A stretch of DNA of 42,826 nt from Solirubrobacterales bacterium (lineage in GTDB: Bacteria > Actinomycetota > Thermoleophilia > Solirubrobacterales > Solirubrobacteraceae). Within the stretch, counting starts at the first letter, position 1; the number at the start of each line of letters is the position of its first letter. The translations under genes and the position numbers were made by a program. Positions 1 to 8,191 of this stretch are shown in pieces. The DNA is taken from the NCBI GenBank assembly GCA_003133565.1, contig PKYB01000046.1, positions 12,801 through 55,626 of the forward strand, written 5' to 3'. Below the pieces are notes generated by a model that saw nothing but the letters and a program-made list of their open reading frames with translations, had not been told where the DNA came from and did no database searches.

Positions 1-111
1 TTCATCAAGCTCCCCTACGACCGTGACATTCCGATTGAGCTCTGCACTGCGCTGATGCGGGCTCGGATCAACGAGTACGACGCGACCGGCGCCGGCTGGT
101 CCGAGAACTAA
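1..111 (+). CDS. C-terminal end of a DUF1801 (YdhG-like) domain protein, partial
   Basis: An open frame runs from base 1 to a TAA at 109-111 and gives 36 residues beginning FIKLPYDRDIPIELCTALMR. The pattern of a hydrophobic strand, a Pro, then a helix rich in Arg and Glu looks like the C-terminal end of DUF1801/YdhG-type proteins, which finish with a similar segment before a short charged tail. The 5' part lies outside the window, so neither the start nor the rest of the domain can be seen. Family assignment rests on this short piece only. Confidence 0.5.
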   Translation, partial: FIKLPYDRDIPIELCTALMRARINEYDATGAGWSEN

Positions 112-152
112 CCGCCAGCACCGCCGGGCGCGCTGCTGACTCGTTTCTCGAG

Positions 153-722
153 CTAGAGACTCTTCGCGCTCACCAACGTGGGCTGCACGAGCCCGCAACC
201 AAGCGCCGTATCCGAGCCGGCGTAGGGCGTGATTGCCGCCCCGGAGCCTCTCAGGACGACGGCCTGGGTGCTGCCGGGCGGCGTGAGCTCGAGCGTCGCT
301 GCGGTCGGACAGACCCTGGTGCCACTCCCGGTGTGGTCGGGGTAGAAGACGCCGAAGTAGGCGCGCTCACCCTTGGCGAGTACGACCAGCCTACGCGTGA
401 TTTCGGGGAACGCACTGGGCGGAGAGTCCCGGTCGGTGGTCTTGATCTGCTGGCCGGTGCGGCTCACCATCTGGAGCTTTGGATAGCCGATGAGCGAGCA
501 TTCCTTCGAGCTCGTGTTGATGAATGCGAACTCGGCGAGGTCGGTGCCCATATTGCCTTGTAGGAGCCCCGCCCAGGCCTTGAGATGCGCAGCCGTGCAG
601 CGCGGCACGCTTGCCGCTGCGGATCCTGGAGCCAACAACATCAGCGCCAGTGCCGATGCGAGGAGCGGTGCGAGTCGCGTTGCCGTCGTCCGGCGCCGGA
701 GGGGTGCGGGTGCGATCGTCAT
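153..722 (-). CDS. Secreted DUF4232 domain protein
   Basis: About 189 residues. An Arg-rich n-region and a hydrophobic stretch ending in Ala-rich residues (about 15-38) form a Sec signal peptide. The mature part has the DUF4232 pattern: an early Cys, then NTSSKECSLIGYP (Asn-Thr, Cys, Gly-Tyr-Pro) and two later Cys that could form disulfides. DUF4232 proteins are common extracytoplasmic proteins or lipoproteins of Actinobacteria with no established biochemical role; there is no lipobox Cys here, so it is probably released. ATG at 722 is chosen; a TTG two codons upstream (728) is in frame. It is the last of three minus-strand genes and may be read after the cupin gene, 20 bp away. Confidence 0.75.
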   Translation of the reverse strand: MTIAPAPLRRRTTATRLAPLLASALALMLLAPGSAAASVPRCTAAHLKAWAGLLQGNMGTDLAEFAFINTSSKECSLIGYPKLQMVSRTGQQIKTTDRDSPPSAFPEITRRLVVLAKGERAYFGVFYPDHTGSGTRVCPTAATLELTPPGSTQAVVLRGSGAAITPYAGSDTALGCGLVQPTLVSAKSL

Positions 723-742
723 TTCCAACCGCGGGGGTGTAA

Positions 743-1105
743 CTAAATCTCGGGGACGTCGCTTACGGTAAGCGCGCTGAGCACGTCACCTGTGTTGGTG
801 GTGCCCTTCGGCTCGATCAGGAGTACGTGTGCTTCCTCGTCCGCCTTCGGGCAATGCTCCACACCGCGCGGGACGACGAACAGCTCCCCCTCGTCGAGCT
901 CAATGTTCCGATCGCGCAGCTGGATCGTGAGGTGCCCGCGAGTAACGAGGAAGAAGTCGTCAGTGTCGTCGTGTTTATGCCAAACAAACTCGCCATGAGC
1001 CTTGACCACCTGGAGCTTGTAGTCGTTGATGTAGCCGACGATTCCCGGGCTGTAGGCGGCATCGAGCAGATCCAGCTTTGCCGCCAGGTTGACCTTGTCA
1101 TCCAC
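743..1105 (-). CDS. Small single-domain cupin protein
   Basis: A 120-residue single cupin barrel of the mannose-6-phosphate-isomerase-like type. Cupin motif 1 is visible as HGEFVWHKHDDTDDFFLVTRG, with the two metal-binding His (HKH) and an Asp where the usual Glu stands. Motif 2 is GELFVVPRGVEHCPKA with the third His. These would hold a divalent metal at the barrel centre. The substrate cannot be read from the sequence; small cupins of this kind include isomerases, dioxygenases and sugar or metal sensors. The start is GTG at 1105 with no clear Shine-Dalgarno. It lies 61 bp downstream of the amino-acid permease on the same strand, so co-transcription is possible. Confidence 0.8.
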   Translation of the reverse strand: MDDKVNLAAKLDLLDAAYSPGIVGYINDYKLQVVKAHGEFVWHKHDDTDDFFLVTRGHLTIQLRDRNIELDEGELFVVPRGVEHCPKADEEAHVLLIEPKGTTNTGDVLSALTVSDVPEI

Positions 1106-1166
1106 CAGGCAGACTCTAGCTCGCTCCGTTTCGCGACTCCGCGACGTGCCTTGGCAGCGTTGCTGT

Positions 1167-2618
1167 CTACGGTTGGGCGCCCTCCCCGACCCCCGTCGCT
1201 TTCCAGGCCGGTTTGCGGAAGCGGTGTAGCAGCAGCGGGGGGAGTACCCCGAGGATGAGAATCCCAGCCGCGATCAGCCCTGCGTAAACGAGCGGGCTTG
1301 TGTGGGCGAGCTGTGACGGTGACACGAAGCCGATCACGAACGCGGTCACCGATGACAGTCCGCCGACAATGCAGAGCATGCTGAGCGCGGGCGCGCGGTA
1401 TCCGCGTGGATGGTCCGGCTGCGCGCGGCGCAGACGCACTGCGGCAATGAACATCAGGACGTACATGATCAGGTAGACCTGTGTGGCCAGTGCGGTGAAG
1501 ATCCAGTAGGCGCTGGAGACGGTTGGGATGAACGCGAAGAGCAGCGCGATGAGCGTGATGACTACGGCTTGTGCGCTCAGGATGTGGATCTCGATGCCGT
1601 GCTCGTTGACCTTTTGGAAGTACGGCGGCAGGTAGCCCTGTTCACGTCCGATCCGCACGAGGCCTTCCGATGGACCATCGAGCCAGGCCATCATGCCGGC
1701 CAGCGCTCCGACGGCCAGGGCGATCGCGATCAGCGGTACGGCGAAGCCGATTCCAAAGTGCGTCATGAAACTGTTGAACGCTTGCATGACGCCGGCGGTG
1801 AAGCTGATGTGGTTCGCCGGGATCACCCAGGCGATCGCTAGCGTCGGGAAGATGAAGACCGCCAGCACGAGCGCCATCGCGACAAAGATCGATTTCGGAT
1901 AGTTCCGGCCTGGGTTTTGAAGCTCGTCGACGTGCACGGCGTTGATCTCGACTCCGGCATAGGTGAAGAAGCTGTTGACGACCAGGACGATGCTGGCGAG
2001 TCCCGTCCACGCTGGCAGGATGTGGTGAGTGTTTATCGGTGCCGCCGAATGGTGGCCCTGCGCCAGGTAGATGACGCCGAGGACGACGAGGATGGCTCCG
2101 GGGATCAGCGTCCCGATCACGGTCCCGCTCGAGGAGAGCTCGGCTACGAGCGAAATGCCCCGTGAGGAGACCAGCACGCCGCCCCAGAAGAGCACGATGA
2201 TGATCGCAGCGGTGTAGACCCCGTTGCTTGCCAGCCGCTGATCGATCACGTAGGCGAGCGTGCTACCGACGAAGGCGAGCAGCGCCGGGTAGTAGAAGAT
2301 GGTCTGGGCAAACTGGCACCAGACCGCGACCAAGCCCATCGGAGCCGAGATGCCCTCGCGCACCCAGTTGTAGACGCCGTCCGGCCAGCCGGAGGCCAGT
2401 TCTGCCGCGACCAGTGACACCGGCACCAGGAACACAAAAGCCGGTACGACATAGAGGAAGACGGAGGCGAGTCCGAGCACGGCGGTCGCCGGCGCCGATC
2501 CCAGGTAGCCAACCGATGCGACGGTCATCATCGCCAGCGCGGGCCAGGTGATCAAGCTCCGCGCCGGCCGAGCCGAGGCGCCGGCGGCCCGCGGGTAGCG
2601 TCGCCTGTGCACCCACAT
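1167..2618 (-). CDS. APC-family amino-acid permease (glutamate/GABA antiporter-like)
   Basis: Integral membrane transporter of the amino acid-polyamine-organocation family, about 483 residues with roughly 12 hydrophobic segments. The first segment (ALAMMTVASVGYLGSAPATA) followed by the VSLVAAELASGWPDGVYNWV region matches the glutamate:GABA antiporter/YjeM branch, where an unwound TM1 and the E-L-x-x-x-W-P-x-G-G/V-x-Y motif contribute to substrate binding. The frame is open to an ATG at 2729, but the first 37 residues are polar and unlike the family. I prefer ATG 2618, which has a CATACT -10-like hexamer 8 nt upstream (2627-2632). Substrate specificity is not determinable. It diverges from the large membrane protein at 2792. 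Confidence 0.8.
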   Translation of the reverse strand: MWVHRRRYPRAAGASARPARSLITWPALAMMTVASVGYLGSAPATAVLGLASVFLYVVPAFVFLVPVSLVAAELASGWPDGVYNWVREGISAPMGLVAVWCQFAQTIFYYPALLAFVGSTLAYVIDQRLASNGVYTAAIIIVLFWGGVLVSSRGISLVAELSSSGTVIGTLIPGAILVVLGVIYLAQGHHSAAPINTHHILPAWTGLASIVLVVNSFFTYAGVEINAVHVDELQNPGRNYPKSIFVAMALVLAVFIFPTLAIAWVIPANHISFTAGVMQAFNSFMTHFGIGFAVPLIAIALAVGALAGMMAWLDGPSEGLVRIGREQGYLPPYFQKVNEHGIEIHILSAQAVVITLIALLFAFIPTVSSAYWIFTALATQVYLIMYVLMFIAAVRLRRAQPDHPRGYRAPALSMLCIVGGLSSVTAFVIGFVSPSQLAHTSPLVYAGLIAAGILILGVLPPLLLHRFRKPAWKATGVGEGAQP

Positions 2619-2626
2619 GAAATCCG

Positions 2627-2632
2627 AGTATG
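2627..2632 (-). promoter_or_regulatory. -10-like hexamer for the APC permease
   Basis: On the minus strand the hexamer CATACT sits 8 nt before the ATG at 2618. There is no Shine-Dalgarno, fitting the leaderless pattern seen elsewhere in the window. No convincing -35 is visible. It supports the shorter start of the permease. Confidence 0.4.
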
Positions 2633-2791
2633 ACGCTGGTGTGCACGCCGCGATCGGCTGTCCGGGAGTTGCGGCAGGTCCGTGCGACGCCGGCTGTCGG
2701 GATTGGAAACGGTCGTTTGCGATTCGCATCTCGGGAAAAAGCAGCAGGGCGTTGTGTCAAGGGCGCAATGGGGGGTGCCGAAAACGACTAG

Positions 2792-4639
2792 GTGAAAGCG
2801 AATGCAGGTGGCTTGGGTCGCGATCCTGGCCCCCCGATGCGGATGCGGGGCGGCCCAGCCGTCGGCCGCCGCGATTTGGCGCTGGGCGCGCCCGCGCTGC
2901 GAGTCGGTGCGGGCTGGTCTGCTCGGTCCGGGCCGTGGAACGAGGTAGCGCGGGTTGGTTCGGCGTTCCCTCGATGGGCGTTGGCCTTTGCGCTTTACCT
3001 CGCGATCTCCGTGGTGACGCTCGGCCACGGCGCAGTCACCAATCCCGGCCACGTCATCGTCGGCTGGGTCGACTTCACGGACCCGCCGGTGTTCATGTGG
3101 TCGCTGGCCTGGTGGCCCCACGCGCTCGTGCACGGCCTCAACCCGTTCTTCACGCACGTAATCTGGGCGCCGGAGGGAACGAACGTCGCGGCAGCGGCGA
3201 CGATTCCCGCGGCCGCGATCGCGCTGTGGCCGGTGACGGCGCTGTTCGGCCCGGTCGTTTCCTACAACGTGCTCGCGATCCTGAGCCCGGCGCTCTGCGG
3301 TCTGACGGCCTATCTGTTGTGCCGTCGGCTGACCGGCCGCCACGGCGCATCGCTGATGGGCGGGTTCCTCTTCGCCTTCAGCAGCTACGAGCTCACCGAG
3401 TCACTCGGGCACGCCAATTTGGCACTGGTCTTTCTACTTCCGGTCGGGATCCATCTCGTCGTCCGACGCGTCGACGGCGACCTCTCGCGAGCCCGCTTCA
3501 TCACAGCCCTGGCGGTCGTGTTTGTCGTCCAAGCCCTGCTCTCGAGCGAGATCCTGGTAGATGCCGGCATGGTCGGAACGGCCGCGCTGGCGATCGCGTA
3601 CTGCGTCTACCCACGTTCGATGCGACCGCGCATCGCCACAGCCGCAATCGAAGTCCTCATCGCCGCCACCGCTGCCCTCGTCCTGCTCCTGCCATACATC
3701 CTGGCCGCCCTTGCCCAAAGCCAACTCTTCCGCAGCGGCAGCGCGTTCGGGCTGAACGCGCTCAACCTCATCGTTCCCACACCGATCACCCGGCTGGGCG
3801 GGTGGACCTACCTCGGCGTCAGCGAGACCTTCCAGAACGGGAACTACACCGAGACCGCCGGGTACATCGGCCTGCCGCTGCTGCTCGTGTTCGCGACCTT
3901 CGCGCTGACCAGCTGGCGAACCAATCGGGGGACAAGAGTGCTCGTCCTCACGTTCCTCGTGAGCCTCGTTCTCGCGCTCGGGTCTGGGCTGGAGGTTGCG
4001 GGACACGGGCTCATCGCGCTCCCGTGGAGCCTGCTTGAGCGGCTGCCACTCCTCGGAAACCTTGTGCCCGGACGAATCGTGGTCTTCTCCGAGTTGATCG
4101 TCGCGATCTGCACAGCCCTCTGGCTCGCGCGGGGCCTCCGCACCAATGCGATCCGGTGGTTGGTTGTGTTCCTCGGTGTGGCCGCACTGTTCCCGGATGT
4201 CGGCGCGGGCTGGTGGGCCAGTCAGCCGCCGAACCCGACGTTCTTCCAGACCGCCGAGTATCGGAACTACCTCACTCGCGGGGAGAGCGTCCTGGTGATC
4301 CCCTTCGGCGTCGCTGGCGACAGCATGCTCTGGCAAGCGGAGACCAGCTTTTACTTCAAGATGCCGGGCGGCTATCTCTCGGGCGTTGAGCCCAGCTCAG
4401 CAGAGGGCGCCGCGGTCACAGATCTGTTCGACGGCTCCACTCGGGAGGCGCACATGTCGGCCACGGTCGCACCGACGATCCGTGCTTTCCTCGAGCAACA
4501 CCACATCCGTCACGTCGTCATCGAGCCCGGCTACCAGCTCGCCTGGACAGCGGTGTTCAGCCGAATCGCTCCCCCACCACGGCAGATCGGCGGCATCCTG
4601 CTCTACACCCTCAAGCAAACCAGTCGCTCACGCGTGTAA
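2792..4639 (+). CDS. Large polytopic membrane protein, GT-C glycosyltransferase-like
   Basis: 615 residues: a cytoplasmic Arg/Gly-rich N-terminus, about 10-11 transmembrane segments from residue 62 to about 465, then a soluble C-terminal domain of about 150 residues. The first extracytoplasmic loop after TM1 carries acidic residues (GWVDFTDPP), as in GT-C enzymes that use polyprenyl-phosphate-linked sugars, and the layout (multi-TM part plus C-terminal soluble part with ESVLVIPFG and HHIRHVVIEPG) resembles YfhO/DUF-type membrane glycosyltransferases. Acceptor and donor are unknown. The start is GTG 2792; ATG 2837 is an alternative that removes 15 residues. It stands alone between a divergent permease and a convergent peptidase, and no other cell-surface glycan gene is adjacent. 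Confidence 0.65.
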   Translation: MKANAGGLGRDPGPPMRMRGGPAVGRRDLALGAPALRVGAGWSARSGPWNEVARVGSAFPRWALAFALYLAISVVTLGHGAVTNPGHVIVGWVDFTDPPVFMWSLAWWPHALVHGLNPFFTHVIWAPEGTNVAAAATIPAAAIALWPVTALFGPVVSYNVLAILSPALCGLTAYLLCRRLTGRHGASLMGGFLFAFSSYELTESLGHANLALVFLLPVGIHLVVRRVDGDLSRARFITALAVVFVVQALLSSEILVDAGMVGTAALAIAYCVYPRSMRPRIATAAIEVLIAATAALVLLLPYILAALAQSQLFRSGSAFGLNALNLIVPTPITRLGGWTYLGVSETFQNGNYTETAGYIGLPLLLVFATFALTSWRTNRGTRVLVLTFLVSLVLALGSGLEVAGHGLIALPWSLLERLPLLGNLVPGRIVVFSELIVAICTALWLARGLRTNAIRWLVVFLGVAALFPDVGAGWWASQPPNPTFFQTAEYRNYLTRGESVLVIPFGVAGDSMLWQAETSFYFKMPGGYLSGVEPSSAEGAAVTDLFDGSTREAHMSATVAPTIRAFLEQHHIRHVVIEPGYQLAWTAVFSRIAPPPRQIGGILLYTLKQTSRSRV

Positions 4640-4673
4640 AGCAGGCGGGCTCCTGCGCGGACCGCTCTAGGGG

Positions 4674-5813
4674 CTACGGTTCGAGGTCGTAGGGGAATTG
4701 CGTGAGCGTCTCGCAACCGTCCTCGGTGACCAGGACGAGATCCTCGAGCCGGCAGCCTCCGACGCGCGGGTCGTAGCAGCCCGGCTCGAGCGTCACGACA
4801 TCGCCCGCGCACAGGGTGTCGGGACCGCGGCCAAGTAGCGGCGCCTCGTGGATCTCCAGTCCCACACCATGTCCGAGCGAGTGGAAGAAGCCGCTCTCGA
4901 GCGGCTCCCCGGGCAGCTTGGTCAGTTGTGTCGGCAGGCCCTCCTGTGAGTACGTTTCGCACGCTATGCGGAAGACCTCAAGCCCCGCGATACCGGGACG
5001 CACGGCGTCCCTCGAACGCTCGAGCGCGTCGCGCGTAAGGGCGTGGAATCGGCGGATCTCCGCGGGCGCTTCGCCGACCACGAAGGTCCGCGTCATATCG
5101 GCAAAGCAAGCGGATTCGGGATCGCGAGGCCAGAGATCGATGACAACCGGCTCTCCACTTTGGATCGGCCCCGATCCGAGCTCGTGACCGACCGCCGTCT
5201 GTGCGCCGTGAGAGACGATGAGGGCGTCGCCCACGCTTGCTCCGGCTGCCGCGACGGCCGCGCTGACGGCCTCCTTCAAAAGCTCGCATGAGAGCGGCTC
5301 GCCGTCCACGAAAAGACTTCCCGCGCCGGGCTCGGCGGCGCGCAGAAGCTGCGTCGCCGCGCGCATCCCGGCTTCGGCGGCGGCTTGCGCGCGGCGGATA
5401 CCGGCGAGCTCGTCCGGGTTCTTAACGCGCCGGCGAGCCTTGAACAACTCGCGGTCGGGCGTGACCGCCACGCCTGCAGTCCGCAGATAGTCAGCTACCT
5501 CGATCGGGAACTCACTCGGCACGACAGCCGCCGTGACGTGGAGCGCGCGGCACGCACGCGCCACTATTTCGAGCCACGCCTGCGCACGGTCGGCGCCGCC
5601 GGCGAGTAAATCGTCGAGCCCGAACTCCTCGAGCGGGTGCACGCCGAGATCGTGATCCAGCGCGCGAAGGCGGGGACTCTCCAGCGAGCCGACCACCACG
5701 TGACGACGCCCGCCGGTTTCGATGTAGAGGAACGGGTCGGGCACCATCAGCGACACCTCGTGTCGCATTTCGGCCGATCGCAACGTATCGCCGTAGATCA
5801 GGACGTCAGACAT
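4674..5813 (-). CDS. M24 family metallopeptidase (Xaa-Pro aminopeptidase type)
   Basis: 379 residues with the two-part build of prolidase and aminopeptidase P: an N-terminal creatinase-like domain (about 1-135) and a C-terminal pita-bread catalytic domain. All five metal ligands of the M24 family can be placed: Asp in VVIDLW, Asp in ADMTRTF, His in HSLGHGVGLEIHE, Glu in VTLEPGCY and Glu in RLEDLVLV. It should therefore be an active di-metal exopeptidase that cleaves N-terminal residues before proline. The N-terminal domain is shorter than in E. coli PepP. The start is ATG 5813. It converges on the membrane protein gene, with only 34 bp between the stops. Confidence 0.85.
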   Translation of the reverse strand: MSDVLIYGDTLRSAEMRHEVSLMVPDPFLYIETGGRRHVVVGSLESPRLRALDHDLGVHPLEEFGLDDLLAGGADRAQAWLEIVARACRALHVTAAVVPSEFPIEVADYLRTAGVAVTPDRELFKARRRVKNPDELAGIRRAQAAAEAGMRAATQLLRAAEPGAGSLFVDGEPLSCELLKEAVSAAVAAAGASVGDALIVSHGAQTAVGHELGSGPIQSGEPVVIDLWPRDPESACFADMTRTFVVGEAPAEIRRFHALTRDALERSRDAVRPGIAGLEVFRIACETYSQEGLPTQLTKLPGEPLESGFFHSLGHGVGLEIHEAPLLGRGPDTLCAGDVVTLEPGCYDPRVGGCRLEDLVLVTEDGCETLTQFPYDLEP

Positions 5814-5954
5814 AGGCAGCTCTCGTCAGTCTGGGCTCGACGCAATGCGCGGTTGGCAGCACCGGCGCCGTCTTCGCCAGCCTACCTAGAAGCACCTGAC
5901 GATGCCCGCAGCGACGGCGACCGAGGGCCGCGAGCCACGACGCGGGAACAAGGC

Positions 5955-6083
5955 GTGGATCTGCGGGGACGCGCGCGCCCGGGGCTGGGCGCAGCATGTA
6001 CGCTCTGGGTCACCTACACCCCCACAGGCGGCAGAGCTCACAGCACCGAAACCACGTTCCGCGTCCTCGCCGCCAAGCATTAG
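5955..6083 (+). other. Possible gene remnant or tiny ORF in an otherwise empty gap
   Basis: The gap 5814-6102 between two minus-strand genes has no convincing gene. One plus-strand frame from GTG 5955 to TAG 6083 ends with a stretch that reads like the C-terminus of a real secreted or Ig-like protein (TLWVTYTPTGGRAHSTETTF, residues about 15-34). Its stop is followed at once by a hairpin. It has no promoter, no Shine-Dalgarno and no recognisable start of a domain, so a decayed 3' gene fragment is the best guess. Confidence 0.25.
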
Positions 6084-6100
6084 GCGCCCAGACAGGCGCC
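6083..6100. terminator. GGCGCC hairpin beside the methyltransferase stop
   Basis: Two copies of the palindrome GGCGCC (6083-6088, 6095-6100) flank CAGACA and can form a 6-bp GC stem. It lies just past the stop of the minus-strand methyltransferase (6103). No U-tract is present on either strand. Confidence 0.4.
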
Positions 6101-6102
6101 GC

Positions 6103-7002
6103 TCAGCGCTTTTCGAAGACGAAGCGGTAGTGGTCGAGCAGTTCGCGCTCGAAACAGACCTTGTTGGCGCTCACACCCGAGGTGAAGGCGAGTCGGAAGT
6201 CCGCGCTCCTGAGCCAGCGCGGCACGAGCCTCAGCTTGAGCAGCGTCTTGCGGGCGCTGCGCGCGCCAGTCAGCTTGCCCCATTCGGTGATCGTCTGGAT
6301 GTAATCCAGACGGCCGCTGATGCTCGAGATCAGGCGGAAGCCGGGTTCCGCGCAGTCGATTACCTGTTGCTCGCCGAGCGGCAGCCAGGAGCCAGGGAAC
6401 TGGCGCCCCAGCAGGGCCAGATACCACGCGTCGGAGTCGCGTGGAGCGCGGACGTCGACCTCGTCGAGCGAGATCATGTTCGGGCCGAAGACCATCGTCT
6501 GCAGGTACAGCCGTCCCTGCGGCGGCAGAACGGCGGCGATCCGGCTGAAGATCTCGCGGTAGACGTCGTCCTGGCGGCCCGCACGATACTCATCTGGCGA
6601 GCAGAAGTGCTCGAACGCCCCGAGGCTCGCGACCGCGTCAAACCCGCCGAAGCTCGCGCGGTCGAGCTTGCGCGCATCGAAGAGGTGCACATCGAGCCCG
6701 TGCCGGCGACAGGCCGCGAGTTGCGCGTGCGAAAGCGTCACGCCGACGCCGATCGCGCCGCGATCGCGGGCGAAGTCGAGCAAGGGACCCCAGCCGCAAC
6801 CGAGGTCGAGCAGGCGCCGGCCGGTGGTGATGCCGATCTGCTCGGCTACGTACTCGTGCTTGCGTTGCTGCGCCTGCTCGAGGCTGAGTGAGAAGTCGCC
6901 GTCGTACTTGGCGCCGCTGAAGTCGGCGAGCTCGCCGAGGCTGAGGCGAAAGACGCGGTCGGTCAGCGAGTAGGTGAAATCGATGTCTTTCTGGTCGGCC
7001 AT
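6103..7002 (-). CDS. SAM-dependent methyltransferase of the cyclopropane-fatty-acid synthase family
   Basis: 299 residues. The SAM-binding motif I is LLDLGCGWGPLLDFA (residues about 60-74), followed by a post-I acidic region, and GAFEHF matches the G-x-x-E-H motif of CFA and mycolic-acid cyclopropane synthases. Such enzymes methylate or cyclopropanate lipid acyl chains from S-adenosylmethionine; the length and the missing N-terminal domain place it nearer the short mycolate-type enzymes than E. coli Cfa. The lipid substrate is unknown. The frame stays open further upstream to 7239, but that part is antisense to the next gene; ATG 7002 fits, with TAGGCT 10 nt upstream. It diverges from the CCA-enzyme-like gene across a 28-bp gap. 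Confidence 0.75.
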   Translation of the reverse strand: MADQKDIDFTYSLTDRVFRLSLGELADFSGAKYDGDFSLSLEQAQQRKHEYVAEQIGITTGRRLLDLGCGWGPLLDFARDRGAIGVGVTLSHAQLAACRRHGLDVHLFDARKLDRASFGGFDAVASLGAFEHFCSPDEYRAGRQDDVYREIFSRIAAVLPPQGRLYLQTMVFGPNMISLDEVDVRAPRDSDAWYLALLGRQFPGSWLPLGEQQVIDCAEPGFRLISSISGRLDYIQTITEWGKLTGARSARKTLLKLRLVPRWLRSADFRLAFTSGVSANKVCFERELLDHYRFVFEKR

Positions 7003-7009
7003 CGCGCCC

Positions 7010-7025
7010 TTGAGCCTAGACTCAA
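7010..7025. promoter_or_regulatory. Shared divergent promoter, methyltransferase / CCA-like gene
   Basis: The 28-bp gap holds an inverted repeat TTGAG-CCTAGA-CTCAA. On the plus strand TAGACT (7017-7022) lies 8 nt before ATG 7031. On the minus strand TAGGCT (7013-7018) lies 10 nt before ATG 7002. The two -10-like hexamers overlap by the TA at 7017-7018. Neither gene has a Shine-Dalgarno. Confidence 0.5.
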
Positions 7026-7030
7026 TCGCG

Positions 7031-8191
7031 ATGCCAGACAGAACGAGGACCCAGGCCGAGGTCGTACTCGACGCGCTCGCGGGTCGCCCCGATGGCGCGG
7101 CTGTGCGTGCGCTGCGCGGGGTGCGGGCGGCGGTCGTTGGTGGCTTCGTCCGCGACACCCTGATCGGCCGCGTGCCGCGCGAGATCGACCTCGTCGTCGA
7201 AGGCGACACGGCAGAGATCGCGGCGGCGCTCGGCGGCACGCTGACCAGCTACGAGTCTTTCCTCGCCGCTCGCGTCAGCGGTGACGGCTGGTCGATCGAC
7301 ATCACCCAGGCCCGGCGCGAGCGCTACCCGCGCCCCGGCGCGCTGCCGATCGTCGAGCCGGCGCGCCTCGAGCAGGACCTCGCGCGCCGCGACTTCACCG
7401 TCAATGCGATCGCCGTCACGCTCGAGCGCGGCGAGCTGATCGCCGCTGAGGGTGCGCTCGAGGACCTTGCGGCGCACGGCCTCCGCGTCCTCCACGACGA
7501 GAGCTTCATCGATGACCCGACGCGCGTCATGCGCCTCGCGCGCTACGCTCACCGGCTCGGCTTCACGGTCGATCCCCATACCGCCGCGCTCGCCGCGGCG
7601 GCAGACCTCGGGACGGTGACGGGGTCACGGATCGGGGCCGAGCTGCGTCTGGCGCTGCTCGAGCCTGATCCGCTGGCGCCGCTCGCCGACCTGACGGAGA
7701 AACTGCCGATCACGGTCGATCGAGCGCTCGTGCAAGCGGCGCTAGCGCTGGCACCGCCCGACGCGAGCCGCACGCTCCTGATCCTCGCCGCCGTCACGCG
7801 CGAACGCGCGCCCGCGACCTGGATCGAGTCGCTCGAGCTCCTCGCCCGCGAGCGCGACGTCGTCCTTCAGGCAAAGCGTGCGCCGGAGCTCGCCGCGGCG
7901 ATTGAGGCCGCGAAATCGCCGAGCGAACTGGGCGCGATCCTGCGTGGCGTGCCGGTGGAGGTGATCGCGATCGCCGGTGCTCTGGGATCAGCCGCGGCGA
8001 CCCGGCGCTGGCTCACCGAGCTGCGTCACATCGCGCTTGAGATCGACGGCGACGACCTTCTCGCGGCGGGGATCGTCGCCGGCCCCGAGCTCGGTGCGCG
8101 GCTCGAGCGCACCCTCGCGCGCAAGCTCGACGGGCAGATCGACGATGGGCGCCAAGCAGAGCTCGAAAGCGCGCTCGGAGAGCGCCCGTGA
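7031..8191 (+). CDS. tRNA nucleotidyltransferase / poly(A) polymerase family protein (class II NTase)
   Basis: 386 residues. The head domain has the flexible-loop motif GGFVRDTLIG, the metal-site segment REIDLVVEG and RRDFTVNAIAV, and the neck has DDPTRVMRLARYAHRLGF, all hallmarks of class II CCA-adding enzymes and bacterial poly(A) polymerases. These add CCA or A residues to RNA 3' ends. One oddity: the catalytic pair is normally Asp-x-Asp, here Glu-x-Asp. The C-terminal half is Ala/Leu-rich, and no HD phosphohydrolase domain is seen. Whether it adds C, A or both cannot be told. The start is ATG 7031. Its stop overlaps the next start by 4 bp (GTGA), so translation with pgeF is probably coupled. 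Confidence 0.75.
   Translation: MPDRTRTQAEVVLDALAGRPDGAAVRALRGVRAAVVGGFVRDTLIGRVPREIDLVVEGDTAEIAAALGGTLTSYESFLAARVSGDGWSIDITQARRERYPRPGALPIVEPARLEQDLARRDFTVNAIAVTLERGELIAAEGALEDLAAHGLRVLHDESFIDDPTRVMRLARYAHRLGFTVDPHTAALAAAADLGTVTGSRIGAELRLALLEPDPLAPLADLTEKLPITVDRALVQAALALAPPDASRTLLILAAVTRERAPATWIESLELLARERDVVLQAKRAPELAAAIEAAKSPSELGAILRGVPVEVIAIAGALGSAAATRRWLTELRHIALEIDGDDLLAAGIVAGPELGARLERTLARKLDGQIDDGRQAELESALGERP

Noticed and set aside
2617-4038. 473-residue plus-strand frame overlapping the GT-C-like gene
   Set aside because: Very Arg/Pro-rich with no hydrophobic pattern; the 615-residue frame has well-ordered transmembrane segments.
5902-6891. 329-residue plus-strand frame
   Set aside because: It runs antisense through the methyltransferase, whose motifs are clear. 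No domain is visible on the plus strand.
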